From: a virus
Reading direction: 5' to 3' (one strand)
Virus record (IMG/VR): IMGVR_UViG_3300043470_000187
Location: 1-43,292 of that record
Length of the DNA: 43,292 nt
Program-made: the position numbers and the translations under genes
Shown here: in pieces, positions 22,001 through 31,700 of the stretch
How the letters are laid out: every line of letters starts with the position of its first letter
Position numbering within the stretch: the first letter of the stretch is position 1
Notes under the pieces: generated by a model
Told to the model about the DNA's origin: nothing
Database searches by the model: none
What the model saw: only the letters and a program-made list of their open reading frames with translations

Positions 22001-24960
22001 CACAAGCAGCTCCATTTTTAAATATTCAAGCCGGCGGTAGCTTACTATATTTTGTAAACGGAGTGTCAGCTATATCAGGTGGAACCATAGCATTAAACAC
22101 TTGGACACACGTTGCCGTTGCTAGAAACGGAACAAGCACTAAATTATTTGTTAACGGAACACAAGTTGGTAGTACATATACCGACATTACCAATTACATT
22201 CAATGTCCGCTAGTTATTGGCGCACGTTTTGATGGAACTCTTGGATTTAATGGCTACATTGATGACGTAAGAATTAGCAAAGGTGTAGCACGTTATACCA
22301 CAACATTCCCAGTACCTACAGCACAGCTGACCGGCGACCTAAGCACAGTATTATTGATTACCTGCAACGGCACAAATAACAGTACTGCCATTGCAGACAA
22401 CGGTATTACTCTACAAGACCTAAGAACATCAGCGGGCGGCACTGCTAGCATTATAGATTTTGCTGACTACTCAGACTTCGGCGTCGAGGTACGATCAATT
22501 GGTTCAGCTGCTGTCTACGGAAACTATGGTATCTACGGTGACGGTCCAGGCGTCATTGCCTACCTAATTGGACAGAACTTAGCCTACATTGGCAACGGTA
22601 AAGACACTACTAACGATCCTCTTACAGTTATACAGGCCAATGAAGTTGTTGAACTCGATGGTGCAAAGATTTTCTATAACAGTGTGGACCATAAAGGTGA
22701 TTTCCGTATTGGAGATTTATTCTATGTTAACCAAGCCACTGGTGAAGTTAGCTTTACGAACTCAAATGTTACTATTGGCACAAGCCTAACATTTGATGAC
22801 GGTAGCGGCAATATAACTTACTTAGACGCCACTAAGATCGAAACTGGTGATTTTAGAATCAGCGGTAATACGATTCAGACATTAACACAAGATTTTAATG
22901 TTGACGCTGCTAGCAATCAAATCAACCTACAGAGCAATGTAACAGTTACTGGTAACTTAGAAGTAACTGGCGATGTTACAGTTGGCGGCAATGTAACTAT
23001 TGGTAATGAGTCAACTGATGTTGTAAGATTTGTTGCAGGTGTTGACAGTGATATTTTACCTGCACTGGACAGCCAGTATGATCTAGGTACTAGTACAGAG
23101 CGATGGAGTACACTGTATTCTACAACCTTAGTTAATGCTGATATTCAAATTAGTACTAATGTTATTACAACTACTAATTCTAATTTAGATCTAACTCTGC
23201 AAGCTAACGGCACTGGTAGAATTTACGTACCGTCTAATAATGTTGAGATTACTAACAATTTAACAGTTAACGGAACTACAAATCTAGCAACTACTAACAT
23301 TGGTGTTGTTGGAACTCCCGCAACAGTTACACACGTCGGTGGAGTAACACAAACTGGAGACTTGTTCCAAACTGGTAACACTGAAATTACCGGCACACTA
23401 ACAGTTGGATCAACTGCTCAGTTTGAAGATATTCAAATTGACAACAATATTATTACTACTACATTAGGTAATAACGATTTAGTACTAGAAGCTGCCGGCA
23501 CAGGTAAAGTTATTGTTCCAGTAGACAATGCTGAAGTAACTGGAACCCTTACTGTAGTCGGAACAACTAGTACCACTACTATTAATAACACCGGAACAGT
23601 TACATCTGGTATTTTTAGCACCGGCAATATACGAATTACCACAAACAATATTACTACTACTGTAGCTGATACTGATCTTGTGCTAGAAGCTAGTGGCACC
23701 GGCAGAATTTATGTTCCCCTTAATGATGTTACTCTAGGTAAAACACTAACTGTTACAGGCTTAACTACGTTAGTTGATACTGACATTACTGGAACACTAA
23801 CACACATTGGAGCCACAACAAGAACTGGCGATGTTACTCAAACAGGTAGTTATACGCTAAATGGAAACTTAACAGTTTCAAATATTGCACAATTTAAAGA
23901 TGTTAATATTACCAACAATGTAATTACTACTACATTGACTAACAGTAATTTACAATTAGGTGCAGCAGGCACTGGTATTATTTCTGTACCAACTAACAAT
24001 GTTACCATTGATAATAATCTAACAGTTACTGGTACTACTTTTACTGCTAATATTAACAACAGCGGCACAGTCACAGCTGGAACATTCAGCACTGGTAATA
24101 TTAGTATCAATGGCAATACTATTCAGACCACTGTTGGCAGTAGCAACCTACAACTGCAAGCCGCCGGCACTGGTTATATTGTATTAGAACAATTTGACGT
24201 ACAAGAAAATGAAATAAGAATTAATACCGGCTCTGACATGGTACTAACACCTAACGGCATTGGTATTGTCACAGTTAACTCTACACAAAGCATTAAATTA
24301 CCAGTGGGTAATACTGCTGCTCGTCCAACAGGCGCTGCCGGTATGGTGCGATTTAATAGTCAACTGACTCGCTACGAAGGATACGACGGCACAAATTGGA
24401 TTAGACTAGATGGCGTTGAAGATGCAGACGGCAATACAAAGATCACTGCTGAATTAACACCAGGTGCAAACGATAACACTATTCGTTTTTACACTAACAA
24501 TACACAAGTTGCTGACCTAACGTCGACTAGATTGAATGTTATTAACGTAGATGTTGACGTAATAAACATTAATAACAATGTTATATCAACTACTACAACT
24601 GATACTAATTTAGTACTTGCACCAAATGGTACCGGGTCGTTGCGCACAGGTAATTTTTCTATCAACGGAAGTACAGTTACAAATACTGTAAATAACAGTA
24701 TAACATATTTTAATCAAACTGGCGATGGATATGTTAAGATCAACAGCACCGGTGGATTTGTAATCCCGGCAGGATTAACAACTCAAAGACCTCCGTTGTT
24801 TGATGTTGGCATGATGAGATATAACACTGACCCAGGTAACTTCCGTGTTGAAGTATGGGATGGTGGCAACTGGGTTAATGCAGGACAAGCAGCAGGTGGC
24901 GGAGTAACACTTGCAGAAGCACAAGACATCGGAATTGTCAGTGCAATTATATTTGGATAA
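19072..24960 (+). CDS. Large LamG-bearing beta-helix tail-fibre/adhesin protein (1962 aa)
   Basis: An enlarged paralog of the fibre at 14951. Parts in order: shared anchor L-G-R-I-S-G-Q-L-L-K-D-N-L-T-R; N-x-I-x-T repeat; Y-Q-L-G...K-R-W split by an insert (about 205-300); beta-helix opening Y-Y-V-S-T-N-G-S-D-T-N-A-G (about 338) with I-Y-P-G-T-Y-T-E-Q-F-P-L and its own insert (about 430-515); a LamG cassette (about 693-1117) with G-D-F-T-I-E-G-W-F and G-Y-I-D-D-F-R-V-S; return to the helix at V-E-V-R-S-I-G-S-A-A-V-Y-G-N-Y; G-D-F-R-I-G-D-L-F-Y-V-N-Q-A-T-G near 1212; about six repeats; and a tip with R-Y-E-G-Y-D-G-T-N-W. LamG domains are concanavalin-like and often bind glycans. AAAGGAG precedes the ATG. 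The anchor shares 20 identical bases with the paralog. Confidence 0.83.
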   Translation: MSQLGRISGQLLKDNLTRNGHDLTFDKIVDADPLVAKDGLLHLDVTNRRVGINTETPEYDLDVDGTTRTTELEVTTQADIADLTFTTDTITSNTGILNLANGTGDQINYQAKLVVDNVELENNVISTNAGANLELRPDGTGTVDIYADTNVYGNVYVTGNIRADGNITVGDANTDNITINADVNSNIIPDADITYQLGNGGTGYVADTEFTLGDVVVTVSGSGTIVTLSIPAAGPTWVDTLTDNDIGKSYQLAIDGTPGSYSVTTSGVWSGTNPQVVSTTNDGLLDGTYNVSSIRFDQKRWVDVWVKNLYTDAIVTGDITVDSINLNLVQGKIYYVSTNGSDTNAGQHQNDPFASVKHALSIATADDTVYIYPGTYTEQFPLTVPTGVVVKGTGIRSVKIVPTTATRYNDAFLLNGETTVEDVTIADYFSGGNYFAVTSAGVGETVMNVGTAPFAHTWVSSGTINISGTAYSIIAAVYSHTTGVLTVNHVGPDATSASPVFLSGLIFSCNGGNRVFPDNGYAFRFATDFAVSSRSPYIRNITVLTKGSVTSLSDPLGYDAGDAGKGAYIDGAYATSVSKEASMLFHSATFICPGVDVIVATNGARVEWLNSFTYYANRSMYLYSSADGFASDGKTRVKIVNTTGTWAVGNTLSYYDTDGTTVLASGIIESIDGDFYNIDTRVLGFEQIQDRAGKTITVHGNAKLSTSVKKFGTASLALDGTGDYLSVASQPDFAFPSTISRIAKTITANGNAAVSATESKFGGSSIAFDGTGDYLSIATDTDYGFGTGDFTIEGWFYKTVVATQYLFDTRTTLNENSIAVQSNGSGSLRLFVNGAFVLTSSNAHTNNAWNHLAICRAGGVTRFFINGVVSTTTHTDATNYGTTKPLVVGAQYNGTTAFAGYIDDFRVSNTARYTATFTPSAVVFTNDVNTKLLVHGDTDISDDVGGTITSFTIESWIYNTGGQSAVQVIFDFRTATPQAAPFLNIQAGGSLLYFVNGVSAISGGTIALNTWTHVAVARNGTSTKLFVNGTQVGSTYTDITNYIQCPLVIGARFDGTLGFNGYIDDVRISKGVARYTTTFPVPTAQLTGDLSTVLLITCNGTNNSTAIADNGITLQDLRTSAGGTASIIDFADYSDFGVEVRSIGSAAVYGNYGIYGDGPGVIAYLIGQNLAYIGNGKDTTNDPLTVIQANEVVELDGAKIFYNSVDHKGDFRIGDLFYVNQATGEVSFTNSNVTIGTSLTFDDGSGNITYLDATKIETGDFRISGNTIQTLTQDFNVDAASNQINLQSNVTVTGNLEVTGDVTVGGNVTIGNESTDVVRFVAGVDSDILPALDSQYDLGTSTERWSTLYSTTLVNADIQISTNVITTTNSNLDLTLQANGTGRIYVPSNNVEITNNLTVNGTTNLATTNIGVVGTPATVTHVGGVTQTGDLFQTGNTEITGTLTVGSTAQFEDIQIDNNIITTTLGNNDLVLEAAGTGKVIVPVDNAEVTGTLTVVGTTSTTTINNTGTVTSGIFSTGNIRITTNNITTTVADTDLVLEASGTGRIYVPLNDVTLGKTLTVTGLTTLVDTDITGTLTHIGATTRTGDVTQTGSYTLNGNLTVSNIAQFKDVNITNNVITTTLTNSNLQLGAAGTGIISVPTNNVTIDNNLTVTGTTFTANINNSGTVTAGTFSTGNISINGNTIQTTVGSSNLQLQAAGTGYIVLEQFDVQENEIRINTGSDMVLTPNGIGIVTVNSTQSIKLPVGNTAARPTGAAGMVRFNSQLTRYEGYDGTNWIRLDGVEDADGNTKITAELTPGANDNTIRFYTNNTQVADLTSTRLNVINVDVDVININNNVISTTTTDTNLVLAPNGTGSLRTGNFSINGSTVTNTVNNSITYFNQTGDGYVKINSTGGFVIPAGLTTQRPPLFDVGMMRYNTDPGNFRVEVWDGGNWVNAGQAAGGGVTLAEAQDIGIVSAIIFG
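21148..22420 (+). repeat. LamG domain cassette: one truncated, one full and one headless copy
   Basis: Two closely placed heads share K-F-G-x-x-S-x-A-x-D-G-T-G-D-Y-L (near 21196 and 21350). Only the second is followed by the full body. A second body (F-T-I-E-S-W-I-Y near 21922 to G-Y-I-D-D-V-R-I-S near 22252) lacks a head. The arrangement suggests unequal recombination among tandem LamG units. Confidence 0.75.
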
Positions 24961-24965
24961 AGAAC

Positions 24966-25295
24966 ATGGCATCATTTTTTAGAAACAAGGTAGCTAAGGA
25001 AATAGGCACAACACCTGTAGAAGTATTGGCAACTTCAGGAGCCAATCGTATGACTATCATTGGGTTGAGTCTGGCAAATTTAACATCAGGGATTGTGTTA
25101 ATTGACATCACATTAACTGACGATGCTAGTGTAACTGGTTACTATGCTAAACAAGTATTAGTGCCACCTAACTCAAGTTTGCGAGTAGTTAATGGCGGAG
25201 AAAAATTAATTTTATCAACCAATAATAGTTTAAGTATCACTGCAAATTTTGAAGATGCAATAGACGCAATTATTAGTTACGTAGAACTAATATAA
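24966..25295 (+). CDS. Small virion structural protein (109 aa)
   Basis: A 109-aa beta-rich protein starting M-A-S-F-F-R-N-K-V-A-K-E-I-G-T-T-P. It continues with I-I-G-L-S-L-A-N-L-T, a G-Y-Y-A-K strand, V-P-P-N-S-S-L-R-V-V-N-G-G-E-K-L and a closing S-Y-V-E-L-I. I recognise this pattern from small virion proteins beside fibre genes of T4-like cyanophages and other marine phages; no experimentally assigned function comes to mind. The ATG is 5 bases after the large fibre stop with only a weak purine stretch, so translation is probably coupled. It may cap or join a fibre. The 110-aa protein at 13822 has a similar size and strand plan. Confidence 0.75.
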   Translation: MASFFRNKVAKEIGTTPVEVLATSGANRMTIIGLSLANLTSGIVLIDITLTDDASVTGYYAKQVLVPPNSSLRVVNGGEKLILSTNNSLSITANFEDAIDAIISYVELI

Positions 25296-25304
25296 GGAAT
25301 TATT

Positions 25305-25682
25305 ATGACATATTATATTGGACAAACTAGCGCACTAGCTGATGTGCTTGGAGAAGGAAATCCTAGGTACTTTTATGCAATTCGTCGAGACGATGACGGC
25401 CTATTATTCTTTGCTAAGATTGATCAACTTACTGATCTAGGAACTATTATAGTTAACAACTCAGGCCTAACAGAAGATGACTATACAGATTTTGAATATG
25501 GTGTAGATTTCTTTGACGGGCGACTAGCAGAAGATCACTCGAGACCATACAGCAACCTACAATGGGATCAATACCGCTGGGACAGCAAGAATGTATATTA
25601 TTACATTAATACTGCTGGAGAATTTGTTGTGCGTATTAATCAAGCATACGTATATCCTCCAGAATTAATCGTAACCCCATAA
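25305..25682 (+). CDS. Small virion structural protein (125 aa)
   Basis: A 125-aa acidic and Tyr-rich protein: M-T-Y-Y-I-G-Q-T near the start, then N-P-R-Y-F-Y-A-I-R-R-D-D-D-G-L-L-F-F-A-K, D-F-E-Y-G-V-D-F-F-D-G-R, and Q-Y-R-W-D-S-K-N-V-Y-Y-Y-I-N before a V-V-R-I-N-Q strand. This pairing with the 109-aa protein upstream is familiar from marine T4-like phages, where both are listed as virion proteins of unknown role. TAAGGA lies just before the ATG, 9 bases after the previous stop. Its position directly before the two giant fibre genes suggests a linker or baseplate-attachment role, which is inference. Confidence 0.72.
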   Translation: MTYYIGQTSALADVLGEGNPRYFYAIRRDDDGLLFFAKIDQLTDLGTIIVNNSGLTEDDYTDFEYGVDFFDGRLAEDHSRPYSNLQWDQYRWDSKNVYYYINTAGEFVVRINQAYVYPPELIVTP

Positions 25683-25692
25683 TTAATTAACG

Positions 25693-25700
25693 TGTAAATA
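25693..25700 (+). promoter_or_regulatory. Possible variant late promoter TGTAAATA for the 2702-aa fibre
   Basis: One mismatch to NATAAATA. A start near 25706 would leave AAGGA (25707-25711) in a 13-base leader, similar to the 14926 and 33847 promoters. Confidence 0.35.
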
Positions 25701-25718
25701 GAGAACAAGGAATATAAA

Positions 25719-28700
25719 ATGGCAGCAGAATTTAAAATTGGCAGACTACGATATACATGGAAAGGTGTATGGGCAACAGCAACTTTCTATAACAGGGATG
25801 CTGTCGCATCGTATAACGGTAAGACTTATGTGTGTATAGTACCGCATACCTCTGGCGATTTTTATGACGATTACGAAAATGTAGAACCAAGCGGAGAAAT
25901 TAAACCTTACTGGGTAATAATGTTGGAAGGTACTAGCTGGAAAGGCGAATGGCAACCTAATACATTATATACTTTGGGCGCAATTGTATTATATGGCGGA
26001 AGCGTGTACAAGAGAATAGTAAACGGCCTGTCAGATGCAACATTTAATCCAGCTAGTTGGGAAGTTTACACAACTGTTAATAGTACATGGATTGGCAACT
26101 ATTCTACTAATCAGTTTTATAAAGTTGGAGACACTGTTAAGTACGGTGGAATTGTTTATAGTTGTATAACACAGCATACTTCATCTAACTCTATAACATA
26201 TCCTACATATAGTAATTGGGAAATTTTAGATGTTGGAATTGAATATAGGGGCACCTGGACATCTACTAATACATCATATAAGATCAATGACCTTGTTAAA
26301 TACGGACCCGACTTATGGATCTCAAGACAAGATCATAGTTCGTCACTTCCATTTAATGCAACTATAGATCCGCTAAACACTACTGCAACTTGGCAATTAT
26401 GGTTGCCCGGTATTGATTACAGTGCAGCCACTACATGGTCAGCAACAGTAGTATACCAACCAGGTAATACTGTCAAGTACGGTGGCTATTCTTATATAAA
26501 TTTAATTGTTAATAATCTTAACATTGTACCATCTACCAACGTAGACGGACTAAATCCAGAATGGCAGTTATTGACTACTGGATATGATTTTAACGATGAT
26601 TGGTTAAGTGGCGTTTCTTATAAAATTGGGTCAGTAGTACGCCGAGCCGGCAATCTGTTCGAAGCATTGCAAGATAATTTATCTCAAGATCCTACTGAGT
26701 TAATAACAACTACCACATATACCGAGTTAGGTAGTAGCGGAACAACGCTAATAGTCAACAACACTACTAACATCTTCCCTGGCATGATTATTTCAGGACA
26801 AGGATTTGATAAAGGTCAATTTGTTACATCAGTTGAGGATGGTACTACATTAATAATCAGTCAAGCCCCATATCCTACTTTAATAGACGGGCAATCATTG
26901 GCATTTTCCGGAGTTAACGGAAATTATTGGGTACCACTTGTACCTGGAACTCGATGGAGGAATCGATGGGCTGCTACTGAAAATTATGTTGTAGGTGATC
27001 TAGCTGTATGGGTTAATGTTACCTATAGATGTATTAAAACACACATATCTGAAATAACAAAACGCCCCGATATTAATTCTGGAATCTATTGGGTAGTTGA
27101 ACTAAATCATGATTACTATAATGTACTGAATATTAAAGGTGACATAATTGTTAGCACTGACGGTACCAATAACGCACTTGCAATTGGATCTGAAGGATAT
27201 TTGTTAAAATCAGTAACCGAAATCCCTACATGGGCAAACGTATTCCAGTCTCCTGCATTGTATTATGTTGCACCATCAGGCTCCGATGCCTTAACCAGTG
27301 GTGATACGTGGGATAATCCTTATAAAACAATTAAGTATGCCTGTGAGCGAATTGCCGCCGGAACACTAAATTCGTCAGCAACACTATTATTAAAACAAAA
27401 TAAAACTTTTATAGTAGAAGAAACATACGGACCAGCAGTACAATCAATTACAACAACACCTCTCGACCTTATACAAACTAAAAGAGATATTAGATCTCTA
27501 GTCGATGCAATCACATATGATCTAGCAAGAGGCGGCAACAGTCAGACTGTTGCATTTACTCTTTCATTTTTTGACGAACAGTACAGCTATAAATTTATTA
27601 CGCCCAGAGTTTCCTCTTCAATTACTGTTCTTATAACAGCCTTTAATCGAGTGTTTACACTAATCTCTGATATTTTAAATAATATAATAGTTGATCCAAC
27701 GTTTCAAACAATTTATCCGCAGATAACAGGCACTGTTGCCGGACTATCCCAAGCCCTAACGTCAGTACAATCATTTCAAAACATAGTTATTACTGCTCTA
27801 ATTAATGAAAATATCAACAGTATACCTGCTCGAAATCAAGGTCTTACTGCAACTTTAATGGTTAAGACCGGAGCCTACCATGAAGAATTACCAATTGTAA
27901 TTCCCGCTAATACAGCACTTAATGGAGATGAACTCAGGGGTGTAATAGTTTACCCGAAGACAATTATTAATACTATTGCAACTAGATCATTTTCCGCAAC
28001 AAATTTATTTAGAGTAAATACAACAGAAGGAATGATTAACAATACCGCAGTTCAGTTTGTATCAGTTAATCCAGTGTCCGGATTTAATACTGTATTCGGC
28101 GGAGTTGTTGCCGGAACAACTTATTATGTAATTGGCAGCTCCATCACAAGCACTCAATTTTCAGTAAGTGCAATTCCAGGCGGCCCTCCAGTTACGCTAT
28201 CAAATGCTACTAGTCAAATGAAAGTATTTGGCGGCGATGCATTAAAGGACATGTTCCGTGTTCAAAATGGTTCAGGTATTAGAAACATGACATTATCTGG
28301 GCTGCTAGGCACACTTACAGCACCAAATTCATTTACTACACGTCGTCCGACTGGTGGAAGTTTTGTAAGTTTAGATCCCGGAACCGGCATAGCCGATACC
28401 ACAGCTCATATTTACAGAAGAAGTCCATATATTCAAAATGTAACGACTTTTGGTACAGGATGTGTTGGTTTAAAAATCGACGGCAGCTTGCACGCCCTTG
28501 GCAACAAGTCTATAGTGTGTAACGACTTTACACAAATTGTAAGTGACGGAGTTGGTATATACTGCACTGGACCCGGCGCACTTTGCGAAGCAGTGTCAGT
28601 ATTTTCATATTATGCATATGCTGGATACTTATCCGAAGCAGGCGGCCGTATACGTGCTACTAACGGCAACAGCTCATATGGTAACTTTGGAGTTATTGCT

Positions 28701-31700
28701 GAAGGATTTGATACTACTGAAATCCCATCAGTTGGCACGGTATTTAATAGATACTACGAAGCCAGTGCAACTCCTATTAGTGCATTGGGCGCAACTGCTA
28801 ACATTTTGAAGCTTCAATACAGTCATGCTGGGCAGGAATATATAACATCAACAACTAACTTGCTACAATATAGTAATTCATTTACTAACTGGACAAGTGA
28901 CGGTAATATTACCCTAATCCAGTCAATACTATCCCCGTTTGCTAATCAATCAGATGCATGGATTGCAACCGGTAATACCTCTGGAACTAACAGTAGCTAT
29001 TTTTCAAAATCAATTACTATTGCACCATCGGGAGAAATATATACTAACATTGCTGGTATTAATATTACCGGCGGTGGCTTAGGAGCAACATTTGATATTA
29101 TAGTAACTAGTACGCAATATACAGTGACTATTAACAATGGAGGTACTGGATATGTTGCAACAAATCAGATTCGTATACTTGGCTCTCAACTAGGCGGAAT
29201 TTCCGGAGTTAATGATCTAATTATTACAGTTACTGAACTATCAGGAACTACTATTACGACAATTACCTCAATTGGAGTAGTACAGATTGGTAGTGTACAA
29301 CCATATACTGCAAGCATTTTCTGCAAACAGGGCACATCAACTACGTTTGATCTTGTAGCTACCTTTAGTGGTTATTCTGCAGCATCGAGTAGTATCAGTT
29401 ACAACTTTAACACAAATACTATAACTCCGGGTAGTGCAACAGGCGGCATGACTCCTGTTGTATTTTCTGCAACGCCTATATCAACTAATCCTGGATGGGT
29501 TAGATTATCATTTAGATTCTATGATGTATCCGGATTAAACAATACTCTTAAATTGACAATCTACCCAAGATCGCAACTAGGTAATAGCAGCTATACACTA
29601 ATATACGGAGCACAGTTAGAATTAGGCACCCGCACCGGGTTTTATCAAGAAACAACTACTGGAAGATATACAGCGTATGCAAATTATGACGTTGTAGGAG
29701 CAGGATCCGGAGTTGATTTAGTTGCAGACGAAATTAGAGACCGTGGCATATATCAAACTCGTATATTAGAAGTTAACGGAGTTACCGGCGGAGTTGGACA
29801 TAGACTATCTACTAATAATGCACAAGCAGGCACTGACTCAACAATTACTATTGCTGGTTCAGATATTGCCGGCCCTAAGGACTATCTTGGAATGCGAGTA
29901 TTTGTTAATAGCGGCTTAGGAGCAGGCCAATATGGAGCAATTTCAGCGTTTGACGCAGAATTAAAAATTGCATCAGTATTAAAAGAATCTTTTACTCAAT
30001 TAGAAATAACAACAAGTTCAAGTATTGGTAATATTTTTACGTTAGCACCAAGTGCTGATGTGTATTCATTATATAATAATCAACCAGTACAATTTGTTCC
30101 TACTACCTACGACACTATTGTAACATTGGTAGGACAAAGTTCAGTAGAGGCAACTAGTACAATAGGAGGTCAAACTAATACTATGTATGTGACCAGCACA
30201 GCGCAGCTGACTGTTAACATGCCGGTAACATTTTCAGGAATAACCTATGGTGGCGTAACTTCAAATTTCACATATTATATAATTGCAATCCTTAACGAAA
30301 ATGAAATTCAATTAGGCTTAACAGTAGGCGGCATAGCTATCTTCTTAAATAATGATGACGGCAGCATGTCATTAAACTATCCGTCAAATACTGGGTATTT
30401 AGGTGCGCCGACTACTAATATGGATATAAATTTGCCAATATATTTTACAGGCGCAGTATTGTCAGAGATCGAAGCTAGTACTGATTATTTCATTAATGAT
30501 GTCATTGACATTAATAATTTTACTATATCAGACACGTTAGTAACTCCTACTGCTACAAGCACCACAGCTATTAGTAATACCGTTACTGTAGATACAAGTG
30601 ATACGTTAGTTCCGTTAAATCCTATTAAATTTGCAGGAACTGCATTCGGCTCAATCTTACCAAGCACTAAGTATTATATAAACCACATTGTTGACTCTAC
30701 AAACATTACTATTTCTCTCGGTACATTAACTACTACTGCAACTGCTACTCAAAATGAAGGAGAGTTAATAACAGTTGGAGATACTACTGGATTTGCTATT
30801 GGAAATGCAATTAAATTTACAGGAACTACGTTCGGCGGTATTGTTAACGATCGAATATATTATATTTCGTACATTAATAACGCTACATCACTAATCGTTA
30901 GTTCATCGTCGTCGGCATTATCTATTACTGCAACTAATACATCAACTAGCATCAACATTAGTGGAACCGTCTACAATAATGTTTTAACATTGATATCATC
31001 GAGTAATTTAACACCAATGTATCCTGTAACATTTTCAGGGACTACATTTGGAAGTATCACAGCAGGTACTACGTATTTTATAAGTAGGATTTATGACTCA
31101 ACTCGTATATCAATTACTAATTCGATTATTTCAGTAACTGCAATTGAAACATCAGCAACCTCTAACTTAATACATGTCGAGTCTACTGCCGGATTTGTTG
31201 CAGGCAACCCAATAATATTTGGAGGAGTATCATTTGGTGGTATAGTTTCAGGGCAATTATACTATATTTCTGCAGTTAACTCACCCACAGACTTTACAAT
31301 TAGTACAACGCCAACTGGATCAGCAGTGGTATTAACGGCCGGCACCGGAAGTATTACAGCAAGAACTCCTGCAGTAAATACTACAGTAACTACAGCAACT
31401 GGTTCGATGATTGGAACTACTAGGGCTAGTGCTAGTCCAGTATTATTAACTTCTGCAATTGGGCTGTGTATTGTTAGGACAACCAGCTCAACAATCACTT
31501 TATCAACTGCTACGGGCCTATTAACCGGTACATCAACTACCGTAAAGAAACAATTCACTAGTGATGCAGGCTCTATGGTAGGTACTTTTAGTGTACCTAT
31601 ACTTGGTGGTATTACTCAAGGAATCACCTACTACGTCCGTACTATTACACCGGGTGTATCAAATACATTTACAATAACAGCTACAAGTGGCGGCGGGACT

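Noticed and set aside
22900-24700. CRISPR-like array suggested by regularly spaced repeats
   Set aside because: The repetition is at protein level (N-x-I-x-T-T...G-T-G), with diverged DNA and no constant repeat plus unique spacer pattern.
24780-24960. Diversity-generating retroelement target at a fibre tip
   Set aside because: No reverse transcriptase, template repeat or adenine-biased variable repeat was seen in the window.
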